Shown here: positions 38,499-46,568 of the stretch, piece by piece | Layout: every line of letters starts with the position of its first letter | Position numbering within the stretch: the stretch's first letter is position 1 | From: an uncultured Bacilli bacterium | GTDB lineage: Bacteria > Bacillota_I > Bacilli_A > RF39 > UBA660 | Assembly (NCBI GenBank): GCA_934101795.1 | Contig: CAKORY010000003.1 | Coordinates: forward strand, 1-64,000 | DNA: 64,000 nt | Direction of reading: 5' to 3' | Notes under the pieces: generated by a model | What the model was told of the DNA's origin: nothing | Databases searched by the model: none | Seen by the model: the letters and a program-made list of their open reading frames with translations, nothing else | Position numbers and translations under genes: made by a program

Positions 38499-38685
38499 AA
38501 GTTACCACCTCTTTTTTAATATTTTGACACAAAAAGATAATTTTCATGCAGAAATAATATATCACAAACATATATTTGTAGTCAAGTGATATTCTTTCAA
38601 AATATACTTTTTAAGATAAATTTTAATATTAGCCTTTCAAAAGTATATAATTATTGTAAATACTGCAATTTTTATTGTATAAAAT

Positions 38686-38714
38686 TTGACAAAACGATTA
38701 TTTTGTGATAAAAT
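38686..38714 (+). promoter_or_regulatory. sigma-A promoter of the Asn-rich surface protein
   Basis: -35 TTGACA at 38686-38691, 17-base spacer, -10 TAAAAT at 38709-38714, then the gene start at 38767. The rest of the 268-base gap back to uvrA is AT-rich and presumably includes the uvrA promoter. Confidence 0.75.
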
Positions 38715-38766
38715 AATGGCGACTTAAAGGAAAAGAAGATTTTCCAAAATGAAGGGGGTACGTTAT

Positions 38767-40299
38767 ATGTACGAAGATGGAAAGAAAAGTTTAAGTTTTA
38801 ATTGGGGATCACTTGCAATTAAACTTGTGATTCTTGCAGTTATTGTGTTTATAGCTGGTTGGATATTTGTTAAAGTAACCGGCAATAGTTCAACTAAATC
38901 TAGTAACACATTGGCTGATAGCAATAGTGAATATATTAATAATATAAACACTATGAAAACTGCAGCATTTGAATATTTTACAAAATCAAAATTACCTGAA
39001 AAAGTTGGGGCAACTGAAAAAGTAACACTTGCACAAATGATTAACCAAAAGTTATTAATTGATTTTACTAACGATGGAAAAACTTGTGATACTAATTCAA
39101 GTTACATTCAAACTACTAAAACTGCTGATGGTAATTATGCATTAAAGGTTAGTTTAACTTGTGGAAAGCAATCTGATTTTATTGTTACTACTATTGAAAA
39201 AACTACATGTGATAATGGAACTTGTACAGTAGATAATACAAAAACTAATACTGATGTTGTTGATAATAACAATAATAACAATAGTAATAGTAATACAAAT
39301 TCTAATACAAATAAAAATAATAGTAATATTAAAAATAATACAAATAGTAGCAATAGTTCAAATAATACTAATACTAATACTAATAAAGGAAATGGTTCAA
39401 GTACTGGTACAAGTACTAAAACAACAGTTACTACTAAGGTTACAATAAAAATAACTTGTTCAAATGGTTGTTGTCAAACAAATTGCAATAACAATAACAA
39501 CAATAACAATAATAACAACAATAATAATAATAATAATAATAACAACACACCTAATCCTACACCTACTAAGGTTAGATACTATAAGTATATAAAATATAGT
39601 GATTGGGAAAATGGTTACTCTAATGCTGCTAATGCAGAAAATAAAAAACAAACAGTAAAAACTTATAATTATTGTAAAGAATATGAAAAGACTTATTATT
39701 CAACTGGGTATGTTACTGATGCTACTAAAATTGGCAAATATAACTATGAAGTTCAATTCCTTGATTTACCTAGTGATGTTAATAGTGTTGCAGTTGTAAA
39801 TAGTAGTAAATCTTATTTCAATAATTCAAATACTGACTATCAAGCATATATTAATAATCGTGGTAATCTATATATGACTGGTAATACTGGAAAATATAAT
39901 GTTCCAATTAGTAATGCTTCAATATTTAGAAATACATCATTAAAGAGAAATAACTTTACATTTGAAGTTTCTGGAGCTTATTATAATAGAGCTGAAGGAA
40001 ATTATGCTACAACTATTACAATTAATTATAAAAATTTAAATGGTGTATCACCATATTATGCTAGCAATTTAAGTCATAATGTATATTTTGTACCATTGAA
40101 ATTTGATATAAGTTATTCAAGAAATAGTACTTGTCATAGAGATTATGAAAGTAATCAATGGAAATATAAAAATTATAGTATTAGTGAACCTGAAGAAGAA
40201 TATACTTGGACACATAGAACATTTGATTATAAATGGAGTAAAGAAACTTCACTTGCAGGATATACTTATACTGGTGAATATGAAGATAGAGCTGAATAA
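38767..40299 (+). CDS. membrane-anchored Asn-rich surface protein
   Basis: Order: short basic cytoplasmic end, one membrane helix (LAIKLVILAVIVFIAGWIF), a folded external region of about 130 residues with two Cys pairs, a long Asn/Ser/Thr linker, a Cys-rich spot (CSNGCCQTNC), a run of 20 Asn codons, and a C-terminal Tyr-rich domain of about 240 residues. I start at the ATG at 38767, with GAAGGGGG upstream, in place of 38749. The gene runs towards the Tad-like operon and ends at back-to-back terminators, so it is probably a functional partner by location only. Confidence 0.65.
   Translation: MYEDGKKSLSFNWGSLAIKLVILAVIVFIAGWIFVKVTGNSSTKSSNTLADSNSEYINNINTMKTAAFEYFTKSKLPEKVGATEKVTLAQMINQKLLIDFTNDGKTCDTNSSYIQTTKTADGNYALKVSLTCGKQSDFIVTTIEKTTCDNGTCTVDNTKTNTDVVDNNNNNNSNSNTNSNTNKNNSNIKNNTNSSNSSNNTNTNTNKGNGSSTGTSTKTTVTTKVTIKITCSNGCCQTNCNNNNNNNNNNNNNNNNNNNNTPNPTPTKVRYYKYIKYSDWENGYSNAANAENKKQTVKTYNYCKEYEKTYYSTGYVTDATKIGKYNYEVQFLDLPSDVNSVAVVNSSKSYFNNSNTDYQAYINNRGNLYMTGNTGKYNVPISNASIFRNTSLKRNNFTFEVSGAYYNRAEGNYATTITINYKNLNGVSPYYASNLSHNVYFVPLKFDISYSRNSTCHRDYESNQWKYKNYSISEPEEEYTWTHRTFDYKWSKETSLAGYTYTGEYEDRAE
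39487..39546 (+). repeat. AAY trinucleotide microsatellite encoding poly-Asn
   Basis: Twenty consecutive AAT/AAC codons inside the surface-protein gene, followed after ACA by Pro-rich codons. Interrupted Asn-coding repeats also occur at about 39260-39390. The track is prone to slippage in whole codons. Confidence 0.9.
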
Positions 40300-40312
40300 G
40301 CTCTATTTTTTG
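40286..40312 (+). terminator. terminator of the Asn-rich surface protein gene
   Basis: ATAGAGCT pairs with AGCTCTAT around a short loop containing the TAA stop, followed by a run of T. Confidence 0.75.
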
Positions 40313-40334
40313 TTCAATTAATTATTGGACAAAT

Positions 40335-40369
40335 TAAAAACAAATGAGAAGTTATTTCTCATTTGTTTA
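40335..40369 (-). terminator. terminator of the Tad-like operon
   Basis: AACAAATGAGAA and TTCTCATTTGTT form a stem of at least 12 bp with a 5-base loop. On the minus strand TTTTTAATTTG follows. It lies just after the stop of the last pilin-like gene. Confidence 0.8.
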
Positions 40370-40392
40370 GGTTTTAGATTATTCAATATTTT

Positions 40393-40731
40393 TTAACCAT
40401 TATTTTTTATACCTGAACATTTATTACCGGTTGGATTACTTACGCATGCAGCACAATAATCATATTGATTTTTAACCTCACCAAATGCCCCAACCATTTT
40501 AAATACTAATCCTACAATAGTTGGAATAAAGAAAATACATACCCCAGCTATAACACGGTTTAATAATGTTTTAGCAGCCTTTGATACAGCTTTGTCATCA
40601 CTTGATATTACAGCTTTTCCTAAGTCTACCATTCCAAAAACAATCAATAGTACTGGAATAACAACTTTGAATACTAACATAAACATTCCAAGAGTATACC
40701 AAACTGAACCAGCATCTTCACAAAAATTCAT
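40393..40731 (-). CDS. T4SS-pilin-like two-TM protein, copy 2
   Basis: 112 residues with the same module as the protein at 40788 and the C-terminus of the one at 13385: an N-F-C start, a first helix (LVFKVVIPVLLIVFGMVDLG), the connecting motif DLGKAVISSDDKAVSKA, a second helix (AGVCIFFIPTIVGLVFKM), and CAACVSNPTGNKC at the end. The architecture recalls TrbC/VirB2-like pilins. The Cys residues at each end would be outside if both termini face out. It has its own promoter (40759-40787). Last gene of the operon. Confidence 0.75.
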   Translation of the reverse strand: MNFCEDAGSVWYTLGMFMLVFKVVIPVLLIVFGMVDLGKAVISSDDKAVSKAAKTLLNRVIAGVCIFFIPTIVGLVFKMVGAFGEVKNQYDYCAACVSNPTGNKCSGIKNNG

Positions 40732-40758
40732 ATAACTTTCCTCCTTCTGTATATATTT

Positions 40759-40787
40759 ATTTTACCCTAATTTTACATTAAAGTCAA
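40759..40787 (-). promoter_or_regulatory. internal promoter for the last two-TM pilin-like gene
   Basis: On the minus strand TTGACT (40782-40787), a 17-base spacer and TAAAAT (40759-40764), upstream of the ATG at 40731 with GAAGGAGGAAAG between. It immediately follows the stop of the preceding gene. Confidence 0.75.
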
Positions 40788-41138
40788 TTATTTTTTGTAT
40801 ATATTACCTTCATACGATGTATCACAATTGTTATACGGATCGGTAATGCAGTTTATACATTTTATATAATCATTTTTTATTTCATCACTTATAATGCTAA
40901 TCATGGAAAAAAGCGCTTTAATTATAACTGGTACAAAAAAAATACATACTCCAGCTACTATTCTTTTAAATAATTTTGATGTTGCTGTTTTAATTGATTT
41001 ATCATCACTTGATATTACAGCTTTTCCTAAATCTATCATTCCTAATACTATAATAGCAATTGGTACTAGTATTTTTAATATGAACAATAATTGGCCGATA
41101 AATTGCCATGCACTTGCTGTCTTATAACAAAAATTCAT
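40788..41138 (-). CDS. T4SS-pilin-like two-TM protein, copy 1
   Basis: 116 residues. N-F-C-Y start, helix one FILKILVPIAIIVLGMIDLG, loop DLGKAVISSDDKSIKTA, helix two VAGVCIFFVPVIIKALFSM, and CINCITDPYNNCD. It is closely similar to copy 2, with identical spacing. No canonical prepilin cleavage site. GGGAGGTAATGCAAC precedes the ATG, and the gene lies 14 bases after the TadZ-like gene. Confidence 0.75.
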   Translation of the reverse strand: MNFCYKTASAWQFIGQLLFILKILVPIAIIVLGMIDLGKAVISSDDKSIKTATSKLFKRIVAGVCIFFVPVIIKALFSMISIISDEIKNDYIKCINCITDPYNNCDTSYEGNIYKK

Positions 41139-41152
41139 GTTGCATTACCTCC

Positions 41153-42142
41153 CTATTTAAATATACTAAATATTCCAGAACTTCCATTGGCATCTATTCT
41201 ACTAAAACCTAGGGCTGTTAAAAATGCATTAACTACCATTTGGTCATCTAATTTATCATCTAAACAAGGCATGTTGAAAAAAACTTTACTTCCACTTTCT
41301 TTTTCAAATTCTTGTACATCTTTTGTGTCAAGTACACTTCGGTTAAGCACTATCTTTTTTTCATTTAATTTAGTGAATATAGCATTATCTTCCCTAATTA
41401 ATTTATTTAATTTTATAAGACCTGGTTCAATTAAGTAAATTATATCATGACAGAACTCAGATACATTTCCATCATTTAAATCAACTAAAATTATATCATA
41501 ATTCGTATTATTACTTAAAAAGTCATTAAAGCCTAAACTAGATACGCTTTCAAGTGTGTTATCATTAAAATATATAAAGTCATTTTTATCTATTTCTACA
41601 GCTTTAACATTGTACACCTTTTCTAAATGTAATTTTAGCAAATATATTAGTGTTGTTGCACCTGCATGTTCTGTAATGTTTTTAAAACCAATGATCTTTT
41701 GACCCATTTTACCCCGAGTATTATCAACCGACCTTTCATTTAATATTGGTCTTTTAAATCCACTTATATTGTGATAATTTGCTACATCTTTATATTGATT
41801 GGGATTATCAATTAAATATTTTACTGTATTAATATCACTTGTGAAATTGTATATTCCCATAGATATTAGTTGTGATATATATACCGGAGAATTAACTTTT
41901 TCTGAATCATCTAGTAATAAAATAACTTTAGACATATCAAAATTTACAGATAAATTTTGCATTACTGTTATGTCTTCATAATCTTTTATAGCTGTTATGT
42001 CTATAATCATTTTATTAAAGTAAAAACTTTGAAATTGACTTACTAATTCTTCTACTGTAAATTCTCCATTTATACTTTTGATTACATCTATATTTAAGCT
42101 TGATAATAATGATTGATATTTATTTGATACTATTACATTCAT
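41153..42142 (-). CDS. TadZ/CpaE-like localisation protein lacking the P-loop lysine
   Basis: The first 110 residues read as a receiver-like alpha/beta domain (DMSKVILLLDDSE with strands and helices), and the rest as a MinD/ParA-like fold. At the P-loop position the sequence is NITEHAGATTLIYLLK where ParA-family ATPases have KGGxGKTT, so the glycine and threonines remain but the catalytic Lys is missing. A strand NYDIILVDLNDGN fits Walker B. TadZ/CpaE proteins place Tad machines at the cell pole, and several lack canonical ATPase residues. The position in the operon (after TadE-like genes) supports this call. Confidence 0.65.
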   Translation of the reverse strand: MNVIVSNKYQSLLSSLNIDVIKSINGEFTVEELVSQFQSFYFNKMIIDITAIKDYEDITVMQNLSVNFDMSKVILLLDDSEKVNSPVYISQLISMGIYNFTSDINTVKYLIDNPNQYKDVANYHNISGFKRPILNERSVDNTRGKMGQKIIGFKNITEHAGATTLIYLLKLHLEKVYNVKAVEIDKNDFIYFNDNTLESVSSLGFNDFLSNNTNYDIILVDLNDGNVSEFCHDIIYLIEPGLIKLNKLIREDNAIFTKLNEKKIVLNRSVLDTKDVQEFEKESGSKVFFNMPCLDDKLDDQMVVNAFLTALGFSRIDANGSSGIFSIFK

Positions 42143-42143
42143 A

Positions 42144-42596
42144 TTAATACTCCTCTATTTGATCTTCTGCACCTATAAAAGTCTTTGTTGTTCCATCTAT
42201 TTCATAGTTTGCTATACTACCTATAACAGGTAAATTAAATCTAAAAAAAACTTTTACATCATAATATACTAAATTATTTTTATAACTTTTTTTAAAGCAA
42301 TATAAATATCTGTTATCACTTTTTGATAACTCAAATTCTCCATCTATATTTATTGCTCCCATCCAGTTTTCTGGACATTTGCCAGTATTGGTATATCCTT
42401 TATTATATATGTAGTCATTTATTAGCTCAGCTGATGTTGGTGTTACACCTTCATATTTTTCAATAATATTAAGCATACGATTCTTTATTGTATAAGCTTT
42501 ATTATAACTTAAAACTAAAGTTAGAAAACAAGCAAATATTAGAATGAAGAAGATAATCATTTGAAATGTCCATGTTGATTCACTTACTGTTTTCAT
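42144..42596 (-). CDS. TadE-like pseudopilin 2
   Basis: 150 residues: a short N-terminal end (MKTVSESTWTFQ), one membrane helix (MIIFFILIFACFLTLVLSY), then an external domain with two Cys. It is paralogous to the neighbour at 42610: both have an aromatic/IK motif after the helix (AYTIKNRMLNIIEKYEG), a TxGKC segment and a final (V)xFFRFNLPV strand. TadE/TadF-type minor pilins share this layout. One base separates its stop from the TadZ-like start. Confidence 0.65.
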   Translation of the reverse strand: MKTVSESTWTFQMIIFFILIFACFLTLVLSYNKAYTIKNRMLNIIEKYEGVTPTSAELINDYIYNKGYTNTGKCPENWMGAINIDGEFELSKSDNRYLYCFKKSYKNNLVYYDVKVFFRFNLPVIGSIANYEIDGTTKTFIGAEDQIEEY

Positions 42597-42609
42597 TTAA
42601 TTTCTCTCC

Positions 42610-43107
42610 TTATTTTTGGTATATAACTTTTGTTTCAGCTTTAGATTTAAAATTATAAACTTGTTTTACAACTGGTAAATCTAATTGGAAAAATACTACT
42701 ATTTGATAATATTTACCTGGCATAAAATCACCTGTTGCAACCTTACCACTACCAAAAATATCCGATAGATAATTGTCTACACCATCTGTTGCATTTACTT
42801 CTTTTATGCATATTGATGCATCTTGATTAGATGAAACAGCAGCTCCAGTTCTATCAAAACCTTGATAATCTTCATCGCATTTTCCAGTTGTACGATATGA
42901 TGTACTTTCTATTAAATTTATTATTTCTTCATCTAAATTTCCGTCTTCTAAGTAGTTTCCACCATTTGCTTCTAATATATTTACTATTTGGTCTTTAATT
43001 CCAAAGGCGTTGGAATTATTTATTGTTAAAGCCATTATTGCTGTAAATAATAGAATAAATAGTATTACTATTTGAAATATATAGGTTACACTCATCGATT
43101 CTTTCAT
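42610..43107 (-). CDS. TadE-like pseudopilin 1
   Basis: 165 residues: MKESMSVTYIFQ, a membrane helix (IVILFILLFTAIMALTI), AFGIKDQIVNILEANGG, TTGKCDEDYQG and VVFFQLDLPVVKQV. It is a paralogue of the gene at 42144. Nine bases follow the short pilin-like gene at 43117. No clear Gly/Glu prepilin cleavage motif. Confidence 0.65.
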   Translation of the reverse strand: MKESMSVTYIFQIVILFILLFTAIMALTINNSNAFGIKDQIVNILEANGGNYLEDGNLDEEIINLIESTSYRTTGKCDEDYQGFDRTGAAVSSNQDASICIKEVNATDGVDNYLSDIFGSGKVATGDFMPGKYYQIVVFFQLDLPVVKQVYNFKSKAETKVIYQK

Positions 43108-43116
43108 AATTTCCTC

Positions 43117-43377
43117 CTAACCTTTGAATGGGCAATAAAAAGTGTTTTCATCTCCAGATTTATTTCGACAAAGACAATTATTTTTTCTTCCCGTTTCATT
43201 TTCAATATTGTTTCTTACTTCTGTACTACAATCACATATAGCTTTACTACATTGTGAATTTTTTTGAAAATTTCCATTAATCATTGGCCATAAAAAGCCG
43301 AAAAAAAAGGCCGCCAAGATACCGATCGATATAGAAACTATTATCGTCATATTTAATTCTCCTGTAGCCTCTTTCAT
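43117..43377 (-). CDS. short Cys-rich pilin-like protein B
   Basis: 86 residues. The first 11 residues MKEATGELNMT are identical to those of the neighbour at 43399. A membrane helix (IIVSISIGILAAFFFGFLW) follows, then a 50-residue external part with seven Cys (CSKAICDC, CLC, YC). The hydrophobic N-terminus and small size suggest a major pilin or pseudopilin, but the canonical type IV or Flp cleavage motif is missing. Confidence 0.65.
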   Translation of the reverse strand: MKEATGELNMTIIVSISIGILAAFFFGFLWPMINGNFQKNSQCSKAICDCSTEVRNNIENETGRKNNCLCRNKSGDENTFYCPFKG

Positions 43378-43398
43378 TTTTCACCTCTTATATTTGTC

Positions 43399-43644
43399 TT
43401 ACTCTTCGTCGCCAAATTCTATTTGTGTTCCATCTGCACAAAAACAAGTTCTGTTATTAACGTCTACACCACCACGACCTTGTTGCGTATCTAATTCTCC
43501 GCCTGGACATAGATTTAGACAAGTATTTCTTGAAAGTCCAGCTTGAATACCAGGCCAGATAAAGAAATAGAAGAAAGCCCCAACAGCAGCAATTGCAACT
43601 ACAGTAACTACAGTCATATTTAATTCTCCAGTAGCTTCTTTCAT
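43399..43644 (-). CDS. short Cys-rich pilin-like protein A
   Basis: 81 residues starting MKEATGELNMTV, with one membrane helix (VTVVAIAAVGAFFYFFIW) and a short outside domain with four Cys (NTCLNLCPGG, TCFC). GGAGGATAAC precedes the ATG. A strong promoter lies directly upstream (43672-43700), so this pair is probably expressed above the level of the ATPase and membrane genes. Likely the major structural subunit (inference). Confidence 0.65.
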   Translation of the reverse strand: MKEATGELNMTVVTVVAIAAVGAFFYFFIWPGIQAGLSRNTCLNLCPGGELDTQQGRGGVDVNNRTCFCADGTQIEFGDEE

Positions 43645-43671
43645 TTGTTATCCTCCTTTTAATATATTTTT

Positions 43672-43700
43672 ATTATAACTTAATTTCCTTAAAATATCAA
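43672..43700 (-). promoter_or_regulatory. internal promoter before the short pilin-like genes
   Basis: On the minus strand TTGATA (43695-43700), 17-base spacer, perfect TATAAT (43672-43677), then AAAAGGAGG and the ATG at 43644. It sits in the only gap larger than 60 bases within the operon. Confidence 0.8.
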
Positions 43701-43724
43701 TTATATTTTAGATTTTTTGTAAAT

Positions 43725-44513
43725 TTATATGTCCATAAGTTGTATAACAGCTAAAACTAATAATATCATTAGACCTACTCCAGTTGTTATAAGCATACTC
43801 ATGGTTTTACCTTCCATTTTTTCTAATCTGTTTTTATATCTTGTTTCACGTGCTTTTTGTTGAAGTGAAGATATTGACCTTGAAAATGTTAGTATTTGTT
43901 CTTGTTTTCTTTCTTGACGACCTAAACTTAGACGATATAATAAACGCATCATACGCATTGAATCACGTACTGGATACTTTCTAGCAAATTCCATATATGG
44001 TTCGATCGTATCATCCCCAGAATTTATAGAATCAATCATTTCTTGTAATCCATCTTTAAATATTTCAGGTGATTCAGCCATTGATTTACCAATAGCAACT
44101 GGTACAGTATAATGTTGAATTAATATTTCTAGGTTTTTTAAATAATGTGGTAACATCGAATCTATTTCAGACATATGTCTTTGATAATATTTTTTTATAT
44201 CATTATAAGATGTTTTAAAGATAAACACTCCTAGAACAAATATTAATAATACTTTAACAGCATTTAAGTCTTTGATTAAAAAAGCAAATGCAATTGCCAT
44301 AGTAATTAGAGCATTTTTTATTCTTTTATTAAAGAGAATATCTGGATTAACATTGTTTCCATACTTGGCTCTGACTAGAAAATCCCAATCTTTTTCTTTT
44401 AACTTCATAAAAAGCATTTGATTATCACTTATAAGCTGATTAATGCTTATTTGACCAGTTATAGTCATTATACCAAATACGATTATAGCGACAATAATAA
44501 CTTCTATTTGCAT
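43725..44513 (-). CDS. tadC: TadC-like inner-membrane assembly protein (T2SSF domain)
   Basis: 262 residues: a membrane segment at the N-terminus, a pair near residues 68-98 (ALITMAIAFAFLI; VLLIFVLGVFIF), a helical T2SSF cytoplasmic domain with MAESPEIFKDGLQEMIDSIN, and a C-terminal membrane helix (MLITTGVGLMILLVLAVI). The order TadA-TadB-TadC and the 1-base overlap with the TadB-like gene support the call. Confidence 0.75.
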   Translation of the reverse strand: MQIEVIIVAIIVFGIMTITGQISINQLISDNQMLFMKLKEKDWDFLVRAKYGNNVNPDILFNKRIKNALITMAIAFAFLIKDLNAVKVLLIFVLGVFIFKTSYNDIKKYYQRHMSEIDSMLPHYLKNLEILIQHYTVPVAIGKSMAESPEIFKDGLQEMIDSINSGDDTIEPYMEFARKYPVRDSMRMMRLLYRLSLGRQERKQEQILTFSRSISSLQQKARETRYKNRLEKMEGKTMSMLITTGVGLMILLVLAVIQLMDI

Positions 44514-45436
44514 TATTCTCCTCCTACATCTTCATTATAGTACTTTTCTCCACTTAACATAAAGAAAGCATTTATAATGACAATAGCATGTAATATAATT
44601 TGTACATACCATATATCTAGTAATTTAATATAATTGTCTTCACCTAACATGAATCTTAGAACTATAACAAGTAAATATAGAATTAATCCAAATCTTAAGA
44701 ATCTGCCATGGAAATTATTTCTATCCATTTGGTCACGATATACACCTTCTACTAAGGCGTCGATATCAAGAGACATATTTTCTAACGCTTGTCCTGAATC
44801 TCTAGCACCTTCTTTTGTTATTTGTAAGAATAATTGATGCATATTTTTTACCATGTAAAATGGATATTTGCTGTTAAAATAAGTTATTGATTCATCTATT
44901 GTACCATTTTGATAAGACATTTCAACCATTTTTTTTATGTCACCCACAACTGGTTCTTCAAGAATTCCTGAATCTCTAACACCTTCAAGAGCTTTAACAA
45001 AACTTTGAGTTGTATTAAATTCCATTATAACGTTTGTTGTATATGTTTGTATTTGTTCAAATATATATTCACTATATACTCTTTGTAATCTTAAATAAGC
45101 AAGATATGGTATAAATGCTATGGCTACAATTGCATATATTACAGCAATGATAATACTATAAAAGTAAAAGTATCCTACTAAAGCTGCAATGCCACCAAGA
45201 ATTATAACTTGTGTTAAATATTGTCTTGGAGTATATTCTTGTCCTAATTCAACTGCTTTTTCTCTTACCATTTTAAATGAGTATGGAGCGTATTTATCAT
45301 ACATATCAGTTGCTTTATTTGTTACATATTTATATACGTTTTCACCAGGATTTCGACGAGCTATTAAAACCACTGTAGCAATTGCTAATAGTATTAACAA
45401 TTCTGGTAAATAACTTGTTAAATTAACTGTAAACAT
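44513..45436 (-). CDS. tadB: TadB-like inner-membrane assembly protein (T2SSF domain)
   Basis: 307 residues: one N-terminal helix, two more near residues 90-118 (ILGGIAALVGYFYFYSIIIA), a cytoplasmic T2SSF domain (TTNVIMEFNTTQSFVKALEG and ENMSLDIDALVEGVYRDQ), then two C-terminal helices. Together with the TadC-like protein it would form the membrane platform on which the CpaF-type ATPase acts. Confidence 0.78.
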   Translation of the reverse strand: MFTVNLTSYLPELLILLAIATVVLIARRNPGENVYKYVTNKATDMYDKYAPYSFKMVREKAVELGQEYTPRQYLTQVIILGGIAALVGYFYFYSIIIAVIYAIVAIAFIPYLAYLRLQRVYSEYIFEQIQTYTTNVIMEFNTTQSFVKALEGVRDSGILEEPVVGDIKKMVEMSYQNGTIDESITYFNSKYPFYMVKNMHQLFLQITKEGARDSGQALENMSLDIDALVEGVYRDQMDRNNFHGRFLRFGLILYLLVIVLRFMLGEDNYIKLLDIWYVQIILHAIVIINAFFMLSGEKYYNEDVGGE

Positions 45437-45454
45437 ATTAAACGCTCCTTTCTG

Positions 45455-46552
45455 TTATAAGCTTTCTATTTCAGCTTCTGAATTTGTGTCATTTTTTGAT
45501 TTGACAAAATAATCTGGTTTTAATGTTACTCCTTGAACACCTAAATAGTCAATTAAATATTTACTTGGATTATTAAAACTGAACTTGCCATCTAAGCTCT
45601 TTTTAAAGATTATATTGGCTTTGGCTTCATTATTTTCATCAACATAAAATTCTACGACTTCAATTATTTCACGTTGGAATCTGCCTAATTCTTTACTCAT
45701 GTAACCTTTAACATGAACACCAATTTGAACATATCTGTGAATTGACTTTAAGAATTGGTCAATATCTTGGCTATTTTCTAGCAAACTGTATAAACGCATT
45801 GGTATATTTAAAGCTCTGTCTGAGTGTATTGTTGATATAATGTTGTGTCCAGATGATATTGAGTTACGTACCGCTGTAACTGCTTCTGCTGAACGAACTT
45901 CGGATAGTAAAATCCATCTTGGGTTTTGTCGCATACATGTTACTAGTACATCTGAGTAAGATGCAATATTATTTGTTTTCATAGCAACAATATCACGATG
46001 TGGAAATATTTTATCTAAGTGAAGTTCCAAAGTATCTTCAATTGTTATTATTTTTTCATTTTCTTTTGTGTGTGAAGCTAAATATTTAACAAGTTCTGTT
46101 TTACCTGAACCAGTTTCCCCACTTACAATAATATTACAGTGTCCTTCAACACAAGTCATTAAAAAGTCATGTAAATCCTCTGTTACATATTTTTCATTTA
46201 TCAGTTTATCTTTGTTTAGACGGATTTTGGCAGGCGTCTTTCTTATAACGCAACAAATACCATTTGTGGCTATAGATTCATGAACAAAGTTTAAACGAAG
46301 TTCTGCAGATTCAGCATCCAAAAATGGATGGGCCATATTAAATGTTTTACCCATAACATTTGAACATTGAAAAGCTAGCTTTTCCATTAAAGCATTATTT
46401 ATTTCTGGTCTTTCAACCCTATATATACCTTTATCAAGAGTTTTTAGCCAAACTTGACCACCATTTGAATATGATACGTCAGTTATGTTATCTTCTTCTA
46501 AAAACTCTTTTAAAGGTCCAAAATCTATTTGTGAAAATACAGCATCATTCAC
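45455..46552 (-). CDS. tadA: CpaF/TadA-type secretion ATPase
   Basis: Type II/IV secretion ATPase. Walker A is SGETGSGKTELVKYL, an Asp box reads TIEDTLELHL, Walker B is RWILLSEVRSAEA, and a His box SSGHNIISTIHSD is present. At 365 residues it is compact, with a short N-terminal domain. The CpaF-type features match Tad and related systems. It powers assembly and is encoded just before tadB- and tadC-like genes. Confidence 0.93.
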   Translation of the reverse strand: MNDAVFSQIDFGPLKEFLEEDNITDVSYSNGGQVWLKTLDKGIYRVERPEINNALMEKLAFQCSNVMGKTFNMAHPFLDAESAELRLNFVHESIATNGICCVIRKTPAKIRLNKDKLINEKYVTEDLHDFLMTCVEGHCNIIVSGETGSGKTELVKYLASHTKENEKIITIEDTLELHLDKIFPHRDIVAMKTNNIASYSDVLVTCMRQNPRWILLSEVRSAEAVTAVRNSISSGHNIISTIHSDRALNIPMRLYSLLENSQDIDQFLKSIHRYVQIGVHVKGYMSKELGRFQREIIEVVEFYVDENNEAKANIIFKKSLDGKFSFNNPSKYLIDYLGVQGVTLKPDYFVKSKNDTNSEAEIESL

Positions 46553-46568
46553 AAGTCTTCACCCTCTT

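Noticed and set aside
39460..39651. Antisense hydrophobic ORF opposite the poly-Asn tract
   Set aside because: It is the reverse translation of AAY repeats (poly-Ile/Val) and has no ribosome site.
41153..42142. Functional ParA/MinD ATPase
   Set aside because: The P-loop lysine is absent, so an ATPase call would be unsupported.
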